From the NCBI GenBank assembly GCA_005790545.1, contig SXUL01000118.1, forward strand, positions 121,160-185,159: a stretch of 64,000 nucleotides of DNA, in the 5' to 3' direction. Below, piece by piece: positions 19,141 to 29,734 of this stretch (the stretch's first letter is position 1; the number at the start of each line of letters is the position of its first letter). The notes beneath the pieces were generated by a model that saw nothing but the letters and a program-made list of their open reading frames with translations, ran no database searches and was not told the origin of the DNA. The position numbers were made by a program, and so were the translations under genes. The stretch is from Planctomycetia bacterium (GTDB lineage: Bacteria > Planctomycetota > GCA-002687715).

Positions 19141-19710
19141 ATGGCGCGTTGGTGGATTGCCGGTGTTCTCTTCTTGCTCGCGACCGGAGTGCAGGACGCC
19201 GCGACGGCTCCGGAGCGCGTGCTCCTCGAGAAGGCGACCCTGCGCACGGATGACGGCGACACGCTCGACATCGTCAGCGCCGCGGGCGTCGAGTCCGTGC
19301 GCATCCTCGGCATCGATACGCCGGAAGTGCTGCATCTCGACCACAACATCCCCTTTGCGCAGCCCTTCGGCGACGTGGCCCACGGTTTCTTCCGCGGTGC
19401 TCTGGCGCTCGCGCGCAAGGTCGAACTTCTGCGCAGCGGACAGAAAGATCCCTTCGGTCGCACGCTCGGTTACGTCTTTCTGGACGATGTGAACTACTCG
19501 GTGCTCGTCTTGCAGGCCGGGCTCGCGGCAGAATCCATCACGCACTATGGTGACAACGGCCTTGCGAAGGAAGCTGCGGAGTGCCTCGCCGCAGCGAAGA
19601 CACAGGGCCCGCTCGCCTTCGAAGAACCGCACCTCTACAGGAAACGCATGCGGCTTGTGGCTGACGACCTGAAGGCCAAGGGGCTCTACCCCGCAAGCGG
19701 AAAACGCTGA
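19141..19710 (+). CDS. Secreted staphylococcal-nuclease-like protein
   Basis: DDGDTLDIV, VRILGIDTPEVLH, QKDPFGRTLGYVFLDD motifs of SNase domains; N-terminal hydrophobic signal. Confidence 0.85.
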   Translation: MARWWIAGVLFLLATGVQDAATAPERVLLEKATLRTDDGDTLDIVSAAGVESVRILGIDTPEVLHLDHNIPFAQPFGDVAHGFFRGALALARKVELLRSGQKDPFGRTLGYVFLDDVNYSVLVLQAGLAAESITHYGDNGLAKEAAECLAAAKTQGPLAFEEPHLYRKRMRLVADDLKAKGLYPASGKR

Positions 19711-21864
19711 GTGACTCAGGTCCACCCCCCAACCGCGCGCCTCGCCATCCTCGCTGCACTGTTGGCACTGGCCGCAGGAAGCTTCGCCCTCAAGCTCGAG
19801 TTTGCACAGGACGACTACTGGTTCATTCCCTCGGCGGACGCTCAGCTCCGGAACTTTGTGGCCCTTCCCGTGGAGGGATCGATGCCGCAGGTGAAGCCCG
19901 ATTCACCCGTGGTGCAGCCGGTGCTCGCACTCGCCTTGTCCATTCCTGCGCGCGTTCTTCCTCATCCCATCGCGGCCGGCCCCTTCCACCTTCTCGCGTT
20001 GCTGGTGCACGCAGCGAATGCGTACCTCCTCTGCCGGGTGCTCACACGACGGACGAGCAGCGCTGTGGGTCTCGCTGCGGCTCTGCTCTTCGCGCTCAAT
20101 CCTGCGGGCATGCAGGCTTGGACCTGGGTCTCGGCCAGCGGTGGCGCTGTCGCAATCTGCTTGTCTCTCGCGGCCCTCGACCGTGTAGACAGGAAACCCG
20201 CGGCCGAGCTCACGCCGTGGATCGTCGGCAGCCTCGCGGCGGCGGCCATCCTCAGTCAGCGCGCAGGCTTGATGCTGGGCGCGCTGGTCATCGTCGTGAG
20301 CGCGCCGCTCCTCACAGGATCTGCGCGCCAACGCCGCTGGCCTGGCCTGCTGCTTCCCTTGCTCATCGGACTCATCCTCTTCAGCCTCGGCGGAGGGTTC
20401 GGATACATCGGTGGCACGCACGCGGGTCTCGCCGCCGTGCCAGAAATCCTCGCCGCACTGCCGCGCCTCGCCAGTGACCTCTTCACGGCGCGCATGGCGG
20501 TGGAGGGCGCAACCCCGGCCCTCCTCGCTCTTCCAGCCTGGTGTTTCGTCGTGCCCTGGTTCCTGCTCGGGCTGGCGGCCCTGCCCTTCGCGGGTCGCGG
20601 AGTCCTGCGCGCACTCGCGGTCTTGGCCTCTGCCGCGCTGCCCGCTGCGCTGCACTGGTCCATGCTGGTCGCGACCGGGTCCACGGCCAGTGGGTCACGT
20701 TCGCTCTACATCGCCACGGCGGCTCTCGCGTTTCTCGCAGCCACCTTGGTTGCATCCGCCGGGCAGCATGGCGGCTGGCGGCGCGGGCTTGCCTGGACCG
20801 CCATCGCGCTCATCGGCATCGGTTTCGTCGATCAGTTCATGACTCGCGCGCAGGATGAACTCTCCGTCGCCACCGAGATCCGGAGTTTCCGCGAGAGCGC
20901 CGACAGCCTCTGCTACCGCCTTCCGGCTGGCGCCCCGGTGCTGATCGCTGATGCAAGCGCCGCACGCGCGGGCATCCCGCTCGTCTCGGCGGGGTTCATG
21001 CCCGAGGCGTGCAGACCACCATTCACGTGGGGCAATCTGAATGTCTCCGCCTTCGGCGACACGAGTTCGCTCCTCGATGCACCGCTGCTGCGCGAGCACC
21101 AAGGCCCCCTCGTGATCTGGTCGCGCACCGACGCTGAACCGGTGATTCTCCCGGCGCTGCCGACAACTGCTCCCGAACTCGTGCGCTCCGGAGTTCCGGA
21201 TGTGTGGATGCCGCGCGCGGCCATGCCCGGGCGTGCGCTCGCGGCCGTCGTGCTCCGCCCTGCACCCATGGCACCGCTCACTGGCGTGCGCGTGAAAACC
21301 GAGCGCGGCGAGATCGTCGCGTATGCACGAGATCGTGGAGGCCAGGAGGGCCTCACGCTCGGATTCGATGACTCGCTGCACTTGCTGGCCGCCGAGGAGA
21401 TCATCTCCATCACCACGCACGGTGCGCTTGACCTGCCGCCGCAGCTCCTCGCCCGGATGCCCGACCTCGAACACGATACGTCGCTGGAACCGGCGCTGCT
21501 GTCCGCGGGGACGGTTCCCGCGCTGGTCATGGCCGCACGCCCCGAGGTGGGTGACATGCGCGTGGACTGCCGCTTCAAGATCGGCGACTACGCCTTCAGC
21601 GCGGCTTTCCGCCTCGCCATTCCGCAGAGCACGACACCGACGCGCGGTCCCTTGCGCCTCCCGCTCGCGAGCGCAGCCCTCATCAACACCACACAACCGG
21701 GTTTCAGCTTCGAGTCTGCCGGCGCGCTGGCTGCGAAGATCCTGAGACCCTTCGGCCTCTCGCGCATCTCCTTCCTCTGGAGAGCAACGCTGCTTGCAGC
21801 CGGCAGCGAAAGCCCTGTCGCCCGCAGCCCGTGGCGCGCTGCAGTGCTCAGCCTTGCGCCTTGA
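19711..21864 (+). CDS. Polytopic membrane protein, GT-C glycosyltransferase-like
   Basis: GTG start; DD motif after first TM (LEFAQDDYWFIP); many hydrophobic helices. Confidence 0.65.
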   Translation: MTQVHPPTARLAILAALLALAAGSFALKLEFAQDDYWFIPSADAQLRNFVALPVEGSMPQVKPDSPVVQPVLALALSIPARVLPHPIAAGPFHLLALLVHAANAYLLCRVLTRRTSSAVGLAAALLFALNPAGMQAWTWVSASGGAVAICLSLAALDRVDRKPAAELTPWIVGSLAAAAILSQRAGLMLGALVIVVSAPLLTGSARQRRWPGLLLPLLIGLILFSLGGGFGYIGGTHAGLAAVPEILAALPRLASDLFTARMAVEGATPALLALPAWCFVVPWFLLGLAALPFAGRGVLRALAVLASAALPAALHWSMLVATGSTASGSRSLYIATAALAFLAATLVASAGQHGGWRRGLAWTAIALIGIGFVDQFMTRAQDELSVATEIRSFRESADSLCYRLPAGAPVLIADASAARAGIPLVSAGFMPEACRPPFTWGNLNVSAFGDTSSLLDAPLLREHQGPLVIWSRTDAEPVILPALPTTAPELVRSGVPDVWMPRAAMPGRALAAVVLRPAPMAPLTGVRVKTERGEIVAYARDRGGQEGLTLGFDDSLHLLAAEEIISITTHGALDLPPQLLARMPDLEHDTSLEPALLSAGTVPALVMAARPEVGDMRVDCRFKIGDYAFSAAFRLAIPQSTTPTRGPLRLPLASAALINTTQPGFSFESAGALAAKILRPFGLSRISFLWRATLLAAGSESPVARSPWRAAVLSLAP

Positions 21865-21873
21865 AGAAGGCGC

Positions 21874-22956
21874 TCAGAAACGCGGCAGCGGCTGCCTGAC
21901 GTGGTCGCCGAAGCGATCGAGCGCCAGAAGCTGAGCACCCTGAACATCGCCGACCTCCCGCAACGGCACATCAGCGATGAAGCCTGAGCTCGCGGGTACA
22001 AGACCTGCTTGAGCCGCAGCCACATCCGGCCGCTCCATCGGGCGCACATTGAGGATGGAATCGCCACGGGCGCTGCGCAGCACGAGCTGCCGCACGGGCG
22101 AACGGTCCACGACATCCGCGGCCCAGCCAGCAACGCACAACTGCTCGCCACGCTGCTCGATGCGGTCCACATGCAACAAAAGACGCGTCGAGTGAAGACT
22201 CGGCTCGAGCACATGCCGGCGCTTGCGCCAGATCATGGTGAAGGCTTCGCGGAGTGAAGGACACGCTGCTGACAACAAGCGCCGCATTGAAAAGCGCCAG
22301 TTTGACACGTCGGGCGGTGTGTAGTCGTTGGCGCAGGAAACCTCCAGCACCTCGCAGTCGAGTCCAGCGGCGAGGTCCACGAGTTCCTGCCGCGTGAATT
22401 CATGAAAGTGCCCCTGATCACCGCCCTCGCCCGGAGGTGCCACGGGATTGAAACCACGCAACAGCGCCCAGCGCGCCCAGAGCCGGGCCGCGTTCGGTGT
22501 TTGAAGCACCAGCAAGCCGCCAGGCTTGATCCAGCGGCGGATGCAACCGAGCACCATGCGCGGGGCGGCATGCAGGTGTTCGAGGATTTCGCCCATGAAC
22601 ACCACATCGTGCTGGTGAAACCCCGGCCAGGCCTCTTGTCGATGCGCGCTGTTCAGATCGAAGTCGAGGTGTTCGCCCTGGGGTGCCGCATGACGCCACT
22701 GGTATGGCCCACCCACCGTGTTCAGTTGCAACTGAGGAAACGCCGCGCGCAGGATTTCCGTGGAGAGGTGCGGCGCGACTTCCAGCAGCGTGTTGCCGTC
22801 AGGGCTGAGTTCGAGGGCGCGCGCCACTGCAACCAAGGCCCGCTCGTAGCGACGCACGTGTGTCGCCGCGTAGGTTTCCTCTTCAGCCCCGAGTTGAAGC
22901 GCACGCAACCACGCTGCGGGCTCGACACACGGACGCACGCGCCTCTCAGCCGTCAT
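21874..22956 (-). CDS. SAM-dependent methyltransferase with C-terminal extra domain
   Basis: GNTLLEVAPHLSTEILR; HDVVFMGEILEHLHAAPRMVLGCIRRWIKPGGLLVLQTPNAARL (class I methyltransferase). Confidence 0.8.
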   Translation of the reverse strand: MTAERRVRPCVEPAAWLRALQLGAEEETYAATHVRRYERALVAVARALELSPDGNTLLEVAPHLSTEILRAAFPQLQLNTVGGPYQWRHAAPQGEHLDFDLNSAHRQEAWPGFHQHDVVFMGEILEHLHAAPRMVLGCIRRWIKPGGLLVLQTPNAARLWARWALLRGFNPVAPPGEGGDQGHFHEFTRQELVDLAAGLDCEVLEVSCANDYTPPDVSNWRFSMRRLLSAACPSLREAFTMIWRKRRHVLEPSLHSTRLLLHVDRIEQRGEQLCVAGWAADVVDRSPVRQLVLRSARGDSILNVRPMERPDVAAAQAGLVPASSGFIADVPLREVGDVQGAQLLALDRFGDHVRQPLPRF

Positions 22957-23533
22957 GAGGTTCCGGGCCGGACCAGCGCATGCCGAGTTGGTGCTCGATG
23001 CCGAGGAGATCCAGCACCTTGCCCGAGAGCTGCTGAAGCACATCCTCGATGGTCTTCGGACGCGCGTAGAAGGCCGGCATGGGCGGCACGATGATGGTGC
23101 CGATTTCCGCAAGCGTCGCGAGAGTGCGGAGATGCCCGAGGTGCAGCGGCGTCTCGCGCGGCACGATGATGACCTTCCGGCGCTCCTTCAAGTTCACGTC
23201 CGCCGCGCGCACCAGGAGGTTGTCCGCCAGCGAATGCGCGATGGCCGCACAGGTGTGCATGCTCGCGGGGATCACCACCATGCCTTCGCAACGCCACGAA
23301 CCGCTCGCCGGTGCAGCAGCCACATCGCGGAAGTCGTGCACGCAATCTGCGAGAGCGCGGACTTCATCGAGCGACAATTCCGGAGCTTCGAGTTGCAACG
23401 TCCGCACGGCCGCGTGCGAGAGAATGAGATGCAGCTCAAGCTCCGTGTGGGCGCGCAGCGCACGCAAGAGATGCACGGCCATCACCGGCCCGCTGCCTCC
23501 GGACACACCAATGACAAGTCGGCCGCGGTGCAT
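22946..23533 (-). CDS. ubiX: Flavin prenyltransferase UbiX-like
   Basis: MHRGRLVIGVSGGSGPVMAVHLLRAL; VIPASMHTCAAIAHSLADNLLVRAADVNLKERRKVIIVPRETPLHLGHLRTLATLAEIGTIIVPPMPAFY. Confidence 0.93.
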   Translation of the reverse strand: MHRGRLVIGVSGGSGPVMAVHLLRALRAHTELELHLILSHAAVRTLQLEAPELSLDEVRALADCVHDFRDVAAAPASGSWRCEGMVVIPASMHTCAAIAHSLADNLLVRAADVNLKERRKVIIVPRETPLHLGHLRTLATLAEIGTIIVPPMPAFYARPKTIEDVLQQLSGKVLDLLGIEHQLGMRWSGPEPHDG

Positions 23534-23534
23534 C

Positions 23535-24581
23535 TCAGAGCTCCGCGAGTTCCTGCGCTGCGGAAGCGCATGTGAATTCGCCCAGGCCCGGGAAGCGCGC
23601 GTCACGCAGGTAACGCTCCGCCGGATACTCACGCGAGAACCCGAAGCCGCCGAAGACCTGCAGGCAATCGTCGGCGACAAGCACGGCCTCGGAGGCCGCG
23701 GCCCAGCGCGCAAGCAAGGCCGCGCGGCGGAACCCGGGAGCACCGGCACTCAGCGCAGCGGTCGCCCACTGCGCACTCAAACCCGCGGCGCGGGCAGCGG
23801 CGCGCGCAAGGCGCTCCTGCACTCCGAAAAGATGGATGATCTCGCGCCCGAACTGCGCACGTTCACCGGCGTAGCGGCGCGCCGGAGCAATCGAACCCTG
23901 CGCCACGCCCGCAAGCAGTGCGCTCATGTGCAGACGCGCGATGGCGAGGAAGTCAAGCGCAGCTTCTCCCTGCACGAGCAGGTCCGCGGGCGCCTGCGTG
24001 AGACGCAGCGTTCCCAGCGCGGCACCGTGCATGCCGAGCGGCTCGACAGCGAGCGCCATTTCAACGCCTGCGCCAGCGGCTCGTACGTGCCAGAGCGCCA
24101 TCGCTGCACCCTCGCCCGTCCGGAGCACGACATCCTCAGCAACGCCCATTGCCGGGACCGCATGCAAGATGCCCGTGAGAGTGGCCTTGCCGGATGCGTC
24201 CGGTGCGGCGAGTGGTTCGAGAACGAGCGTCGCCACGCGCGCACCTTCGAGCGCGGGCTGGTGACGACCGTCGCTGGCCTGTGTGAGCGCCTCGGCCGCG
24301 AGGCTTTGCACCATGGCGAGAAGAGCCGTTGCACCGCTTTCACGCGCGAGGGCCTCGAAGGCTGCAGCCTGGAGAATGCGGCGCGACCCGGTGCCTCCCA
24401 GCTCTTCGTCCATTCCGAGCCCGAAGAGTCCGAGACCCGCCAGTTCGGCGTGCACCCCGGCAGCGAACGCGGGCGACTTCTCGCAGGCTGGAACCGCTGC
24501 ACGCACGGGGCCTTCCGCGCACTCGCGCACGGCAGCCACGAGGAGTTGTTCCTCATCAGTGAAGAGAGCTGCGCTCGTCAC
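23535..24581 (-). CDS. Acyl-CoA dehydrogenase family protein
   Basis: ACAD C-terminal [27 protein letters not shown] and [15 protein letters not shown]. Confidence 0.85.
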   Translation of the reverse strand: MTSAALFTDEEQLLVAAVRECAEGPVRAAVPACEKSPAFAAGVHAELAGLGLFGLGMDEELGGTGSRRILQAAAFEALARESGATALLAMVQSLAAEALTQASDGRHQPALEGARVATLVLEPLAAPDASGKATLTGILHAVPAMGVAEDVVLRTGEGAAMALWHVRAAGAGVEMALAVEPLGMHGAALGTLRLTQAPADLLVQGEAALDFLAIARLHMSALLAGVAQGSIAPARRYAGERAQFGREIIHLFGVQERLARAAARAAGLSAQWATAALSAGAPGFRRAALLARWAAASEAVLVADDCLQVFGGFGFSREYPAERYLRDARFPGLGEFTCASAAQELAEL

Positions 24582-24997
24582 GCCCTCTCCCCTTCCGCAC
24601 GACGTCGCGCCACTTCCTGCTTGATGTACGACGCGAGCTCGCCCGTGGGCGTGCCCGGTCCGAAGAGCTTTCCGACCCCTTCAGCAGCCAGAGCCGCCGC
24701 ATCTTCGTCCGGGATGATGCCGCCGCCGGTGAGAAGCACTCCTGCAAGCCCGCGTTCGCTCATGAGCGCGTGAACGCGCCGGAAGAGCTCCATGTGCGCG
24801 CCGCTGTGCAGCGAGAGGCCGATGACATCCACGTCCTCCTGCGCTGCCGCCGAGACGATCATCTCCGGCGTCTGATGCAGGCCGGTGTAGATCACCTCCA
24901 TGCCCGCATCGCGGAGCGCCGCTGCCACCACGCGCGCGCCGCGGTCGTGTCCATCGAGCCCTGCCTTCGCCACCAGCACGCGGATGCGTCGGGTCAT
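24578..24997 (-). CDS. Cobalamin-binding (methylmalonyl-CoA mutase C-terminal-type) domain protein
   Basis: [66 protein letters not shown]12-binding DxHxxG motif. Confidence 0.95.
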   Translation of the reverse strand: MTRRIRVLVAKAGLDGHDRGARVVAAALRDAGMEVIYTGLHQTPEMIVSAAAQEDVDVIGLSLHSGAHMELFRRVHALMSERGLAGVLLTGGGIIPDEDAAALAAEGVGKLFGPGTPTGELASYIKQEVARRRAEGERA

Positions 24998-25950
24998 GCG
25001 TTGCCTCCGGAGAGAAGCGCTCGCGCCGCTCCGATCACAGTGAGATCGCCGCTCTTGATGCGCGTCGCGAGTTCCGCGAGTTGGGGTGCATCCGGCGGCA
25101 GACGTTCCGCGCAGAGTTCCGCGGCCGCCGCAAGCAAGCGCCTGCGGAGACGCAGCAACTGTCTGGGTTCCAGAGAGCCGGGCGCACGGGCAACCGCTCC
25201 TGCTTGTTCAATTTTCGCGAGCAGCGCGGGAACACCCTGCCCGCCAAGTGCCGCCACAGTCACCACGCGCTCTTCGATCGCGCGCGCGTCCGCCGCAAGT
25301 GAGAGCGACGCGAGCAGTTCCGCCTTGAGGCCTGCCGCTTCCGGCCGGTCGCCCTTCGTCACCACCCAGAGATCCGCGATCTCGAGGATGCCGCTCTTCA
25401 GGGCCTGGATGCCGTCGCCGCTTCCCGGCGCGACGAGTACGAGCGTGACATCGCATTCGAGCGCAATGTCATGGTCCGCCTGGCCAGCACCGACGGATTC
25501 GAGAAACACCACATCGAAGCCTGCGGCGTCGAGCACATCCACGGCCTCGCCTGCCGCAGGAGCGAGTGCTCCCAGCGCAGCACGACCGGCCATGCTGCGC
25601 ACGAATACTCCGCTGTCGCCCGCGTGCATGGCCATGCGCACGCGATCTCCAAGCAGAGCCCCGCCGGTCTTCGGCGAGCTCGGGTCCACCGCGAGCACAG
25701 CCACACGTTTCCCCGCGCGCCGCAGCGCGGAAAGGAGCGCCGCAAGCAGCGTGCTCTTGCCCGCGCCTGGTGCGCCTGTCAAACCGACCCGCAGGGCCTT
25801 GCCCGTGTGTGTGGCGAGCCCGGCCAACAGGGCCCTCGCACCGGGCAGGCGTTCCTCCACCATGGTGATGGAGCGCGCAATGGCCGCCTCCTCACCGCGG
25901 AGCACACCTTCAATGAGCCGCCCCTCAACCACTGCGCAGCCCTCTTGCAA
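24994..25950 (-). CDS. meaB: MeaB/ArgK-type G3E-family GTPase
   Basis: [68 protein letters not shown]. Confidence 0.95.
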   Translation of the reverse strand: MQEGCAVVEGRLIEGVLRGEEAAIARSITMVEERLPGARALLAGLATHTGKALRVGLTGAPGAGKSTLLAALLSALRRAGKRVAVLAVDPSSPKTGGALLGDRVRMAMHAGDSGVFVRSMAGRAALGALAPAAGEAVDVLDAAGFDVVFLESVGAGQADHDIALECDVTLVLVAPGSGDGIQALKSGILEIADLWVVTKGDRPEAAGLKAELLASLSLAADARAIEERVVTVAALGGQGVPALLAKIEQAGAVARAPGSLEPRQLLRLRRRLLAAAAELCAERLPPDAPQLAELATRIKSGDLTVIGAARALLSGGNA

Positions 25951-27034
25951 TAACGAGGCGCTGCACCTCGCTGGTGCCCTCGTAGATCTCGGTCACGCGC
26001 GCATCGCGGAAGAGCCGTTCCGCAACACCCTCTTCATAGGCCGCAGGACCGAGCACTTCGAGAGCATCGCGACAGTTGCGATTCGCCGCTTCGCTGGCGA
26101 AGAGCTTGGCCATGCTGGCCTCGGTGGCGTGAACCTCTCCCGCGTCCTTCAGTGCAGCGGCTCTCCAGACGAGCAGCCGCGCTGCCTCCGTGCGTGCGGC
26201 CATGTCCGCGAGGCGGAAATCCGCAGCCTGTGCCTTGGGCGCTCCCGCAAGCGCCGCATCCAGTGCCGCTTGGGCAATTCCGACCGACTGCGTGGCGATG
26301 CCGATGCGGCCCGCATCCAGCGTGCTCATGGCGTAGGTAAAACCGCGGCCCGGTTCGCCGAGCAGGTTTTCCGCGGGAATGAGCGCACCATCGAAGAACA
26401 GTGCCGTGGTCTCGCTGCTGCGCAGCCCCAGCTTCTGCTCCGGCTTCCCGCGCGTGAACCCCGGCGTGTTGCCATCCACGATGAAGGCCGAGATGCCCTT
26501 GGCCTTCGAAGCCTGAGCATCCGTGCGTGCGAACACGATGAACGTGTCCGCACTGCCCCCACTGGTGATCCAGAGTTTGGCGCCATCAAGGCGCCAGTGA
26601 TTGCCGTCGCGGTGCGCCGTCGTCTTCAACGCCGCCGCATCGGAGCCCGAGCCGGGTTCCGTGAGCGCATAGGCCCCGAGGCGTTCACCGCTTGCAAGCC
26701 CCGGAAGGAATGCGCGCTGCTGCGCTGCGCTGCCCCAACGCACGATAGGACCGCAGCCGAGACTGCCGTGCACCGACACGGTGACATGCAGCGAAACATC
26801 TCCGCGCGCGAGCTCCTCAAGAATGAGGCACTGCGTGAGAGTCGGAAGCCCGAGGCCTCCGAATTCCTCCGGCACAGCGAGCCCCATCCAGCCACGACGC
26901 GCCACTTCCGCCAGCGCAGCGCGAGGAAACGCGTGCTGACGATCGCGCTCTGCAGCACCACGCGCGAGTTCGAGGCCGAACGCGCGCGCGCTGGCGCGCA
27001 ACTCCTGCTGGCGAGCGTCGAGACTGAAATCCAT
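25925..27034 (-). CDS. Acyl-CoA dehydrogenase
   Basis: [59 protein letters not shown]. Confidence 0.95.
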   Translation of the reverse strand: MDFSLDARQQELRASARAFGLELARGAAERDRQHAFPRAALAEVARRGWMGLAVPEEFGGLGLPTLTQCLILEELARGDVSLHVTVSVHGSLGCGPIVRWGSAAQQRAFLPGLASGERLGAYALTEPGSGSDAAALKTTAHRDGNHWRLDGAKLWITSGGSADTFIVFARTDAQASKAKGISAFIVDGNTPGFTRGKPEQKLGLRSSETTALFFDGALIPAENLLGEPGRGFTYAMSTLDAGRIGIATQSVGIAQAALDAALAGAPKAQAADFRLADMAARTEAARLLVWRAAALKDAGEVHATEASMAKLFASEAANRNCRDALEVLGPAAYEEGVAERLFRDARVTEIYEGTSEVQRLVIARGLRSG

Positions 27035-27037
27035 CCC

Positions 27038-27892
27038 TCAGGCGGTCCTGTAGTCGTAGAAACCCCGGCCGGACTTGCGCCCGAGGTGCCCTGCGGCAAC
27101 GAGGCGCTTGAGCAGCGGGCACGGGCGGTAGCGCGGATCACCGAGGCCATCGACCAGCACTTGCAGGATGCTCAGGCACACATCGAGCCCGATGAAATCG
27201 GCGAGCTGGAGCGGCCCCATGGGATGGCCCATGCCGAGCTTCATCACTTCGTCGATGGATTCCCGTGTGGCCACGCCTTCCATGAGGCAGAACGCCGCTT
27301 CATTGATGAGTGGCATCAGCACGCGATTGGACACGAAGCCCGGATAGTCGTTCACCTCGATGGGTGTCTTGCCGAGCTCCCGCGACAAGGCCATGACGTC
27401 GGCCGTGGTCGCATCTGACGTGTCGTTGCCGCGGATGACTTCGATGAGCTTCATCACCGGCACAGGGTTCATGAAGTGCATGCCGATGACGGAATCCGGA
27501 CGCTTCGTCACGGCAGCGATCTCGGTGATGGAGATGCTCGACGTGTTCGTGGCGAGAACGGCTCCGGCGGGCATGACGGCATCGAGACGGCGGAAGAGGT
27601 CCTTCTTCAACTCGCGGTTTTCGGGCACCGCTTCCACTGCAAGTGTCGTGCCTGCTGCATCACTGACATTCGTGCTCATGCGGATGCGCGCGAGCACAGC
27701 GGCAGGTTCCTCGGCCAGTGCACCCTTCTTCGCCTGCCGTTCGAGGTTCTTGGTGATGGTGTCCTTCGCGCGTGCGAGGAATTCCTCCTTCACGTCCACC
27801 AGCAGAACTTCGCGTTGACACTGCGCGAACACATGGGCGATTCCGTTGCCCATGGTTCCCGAACCGATCACCGTCACCTGGGGATGAAGCAT
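27038..27892 (-). CDS. 3-hydroxybutyryl/acyl-CoA dehydrogenase
   Basis: [78 protein letters not shown]. Confidence 0.95.
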   Translation of the reverse strand: MLHPQVTVIGSGTMGNGIAHVFAQCQREVLLVDVKEEFLARAKDTITKNLERQAKKGALAEEPAAVLARIRMSTNVSDAAGTTLAVEAVPENRELKKDLFRRLDAVMPAGAVLATNTSSISITEIAAVTKRPDSVIGMHFMNPVPVMKLIEVIRGNDTSDATTADVMALSRELGKTPIEVNDYPGFVSNRVLMPLINEAAFCLMEGVATRESIDEVMKLGMGHPMGPLQLADFIGLDVCLSILQVLVDGLGDPRYRPCPLLKRLVAAGHLGRKSGRGFYDYRTA

Positions 27893-27901
27893 GGCTGCCT
27901 T

Positions 27902-28435
27902 TCAGTACTTGAGTTCGAGCGTGATGCCCTTGCTGCCCGGGGCCTGTGCGGCCTCCAACGTGCAGCGCTTGTAGATCCCTTCCGTCGCCATCACCGGTCC
28001 CTTCTCGGAAATGATGACCGAAAGAACTTGCGGGCCCGCAACCTTCGAATCCTTGAAGGGAATGTCGCCGGAACCGAGATTGAAGGTGAACGGGAACGAT
28101 GGCTTGTCGTAGCGACGTGAGAGCAACGGTGGGCGCCCTGTGGGCGGCGGACCCGCCATCAGATAGATCGTGTAGGTGGCCGGAAGCTGCATGCCTTCCG
28201 CGAGCCGCACCTCTCCGCTGAAATAGGTTTCTTCCGCGGCGGCCGCTTCCGTGGCCGTCGTCGCCGGAGCGGCGCCATCAGCAAAGGGGTCCTGCTCTTC
28301 CGCCTCATGCCCGGGGTGAGCTGGATGACCGGCCGGTCGCTCCGCCTTCTCCGCCACCGGTGGTGAGGCGAGTTGGATGTCATCGCCGCAGGCGGCAAGG
28401 CTGAGGATGAAGAGAAGTGCAGCGCGCTTCAGCAC
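27902..28435 (-). CDS. Lipoprotein with possible CcmI-type C-terminal domain
   Basis: Lipobox ILSLAAC; C-terminal beta region [38 protein letters not shown]... ; overlaps the end of the upstream thiolase gene. Confidence 0.7.
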   Translation of the reverse strand: MLKRAALLFILSLAACGDDIQLASPPVAEKAERPAGHPAHPGHEAEEQDPFADGAAPATTATEAAAAEETYFSGEVRLAEGMQLPATYTIYLMAGPPPTGRPPLLSRRYDKPSFPFTFNLGSGDIPFKDSKVAGPQVLSVIISEKGPVMATEGIYKRCTLEAAQAPGSKGITLELKY

Positions 28436-29610
28436 AGCTCGACTCCGAGTGCGACCGCGTTGCCGCCGCCAAGACAGAGCGCCGCAAGCCCGCGCTTGCC
28501 GCCGCGACGCTGCAGCGCATGCAGCAGCGTGACCAGCACGCGCGCGCCGCTCGCACCAATGGGATGTCCGATCGCGACCGCACCGCCGTGCACATTCACG
28601 CGCGCAACATCCAGTTCGAGTTCCTTGAGCACACCCATGGCCTGCACGCTGAAGGCCTCATTCAGCTCCATCAGGTCCCAAGTCTCCATGGACACACCGA
28701 GGCGTTGGTTCAGCTTCTTCACCGCCACGACGGGAGCCAGCATGACCCATTCAGGATCGAGTCCGCCGGTGGCAGCGCCCATGATGCGCGCGATGGGCCT
28801 CAATCCGTTCGCCTTCACGGTCTCTCCGGAAACGACCAACAGCGCAGCGGCACCATCGTTGCAGCCTGGTGCATTGCCCGCCGTCACCGTGCCATCCTTC
28901 TTGAAGGCCGGCTTCAGCCGCGCGAGGCTCTCGAGCGTGGTATCAGCACGCACCGATTCGTCTGCCGAGAACTTGAGCGCTGGTCCCTTCTTCTGCGCCA
29001 GCTCGATGGAGAGGATCTCGTCCGCAAACGCTCCTGCCGCGCTCGCCGCGGCGGCCTTGCGATGGCTCTCGACGGCATACGCATCCTGCGCCTCGCGCGT
29101 GAAGCCATGCTTCTCCGCCACCTTCTCGCCGGTGATGCCCATGTGGAAATCGTTGTAGATGTCCCACAGACCGTCATGCACCATGCTGTCGAGGAGCTTG
29201 CCGTGGCCGAGGCGTGAACCCTCGCGCGCATCCGGCAGCAGATAGGGCGAACGGCTCATGTTCTCCATGCCGCCTGCGAGGACCACCTCATGGTCTCCCG
29301 CGCGGATGGCCTGCGCCGCCAGAGCCACGGCCTTCAAGCCCGAACCGCAGACCTTGTTGATGGTGAGTGCACCGGCCGCACTCGGGATGCCGCCATGAAT
29401 CGCCGCTTGACGCGCGGGGTTCTGACCGAGCCCCGCCGGCAACACGCAGCCCATGATGACGTCTTCCACCTGCGCGGGATCGAGGCCGGCGCGGCGCACC
29501 ACTTCAGCGACAACCGCAGCCCCGAGGCGCGGGGCGGGAATGTCCTTCAGGGATCCGAGAAAGCGGCCCACCGGGGTCCGCACCGCACTCACGATGTATG
29601 CGTCGCGCAT
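28429..29610 (-). CDS. Acetyl-CoA C-acetyltransferase (thiolase)
   Basis: [61 protein letters not shown]. Confidence 0.95.
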   Translation of the reverse strand: MRDAYIVSAVRTPVGRFLGSLKDIPAPRLGAAVVAEVVRRAGLDPAQVEDVIMGCVLPAGLGQNPARQAAIHGGIPSAAGALTINKVCGSGLKAVALAAQAIRAGDHEVVLAGGMENMSRSPYLLPDAREGSRLGHGKLLDSMVHDGLWDIYNDFHMGITGEKVAEKHGFTREAQDAYAVESHRKAAAASAAGAFADEILSIELAQKKGPALKFSADESVRADTTLESLARLKPAFKKDGTVTAGNAPGCNDGAAALLVVSGETVKANGLRPIARIMGAATGGLDPEWVMLAPVVAVKKLNQRLGVSMETWDLMELNEAFSVQAMGVLKELELDVARVNVHGGAVAIGHPIGASGARVLVTLLHALQRRGGKRGLAALCLGGGNAVALGVELC

Positions 29611-29734
29611 CTGTCAGCTCATGCTCCCCGCTGCGAGGTCCTGGATTCGCAGTCCGGAGCGCCTTGAGCGTGGCATGGCGCTCCCGTCGCTTCAAGCAGA
29701 GATGCGGCCGCGCGGGATTCGCGGAGCCCGCAGC

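Noticed and set aside
24770-27418. 882-aa plus-strand ORF
   Set aside because: Antisense to three well-supported genes (B12-binding domain, MeaB, acyl-CoA dehydrogenase); composition typical of high-GC mirror ORFs.
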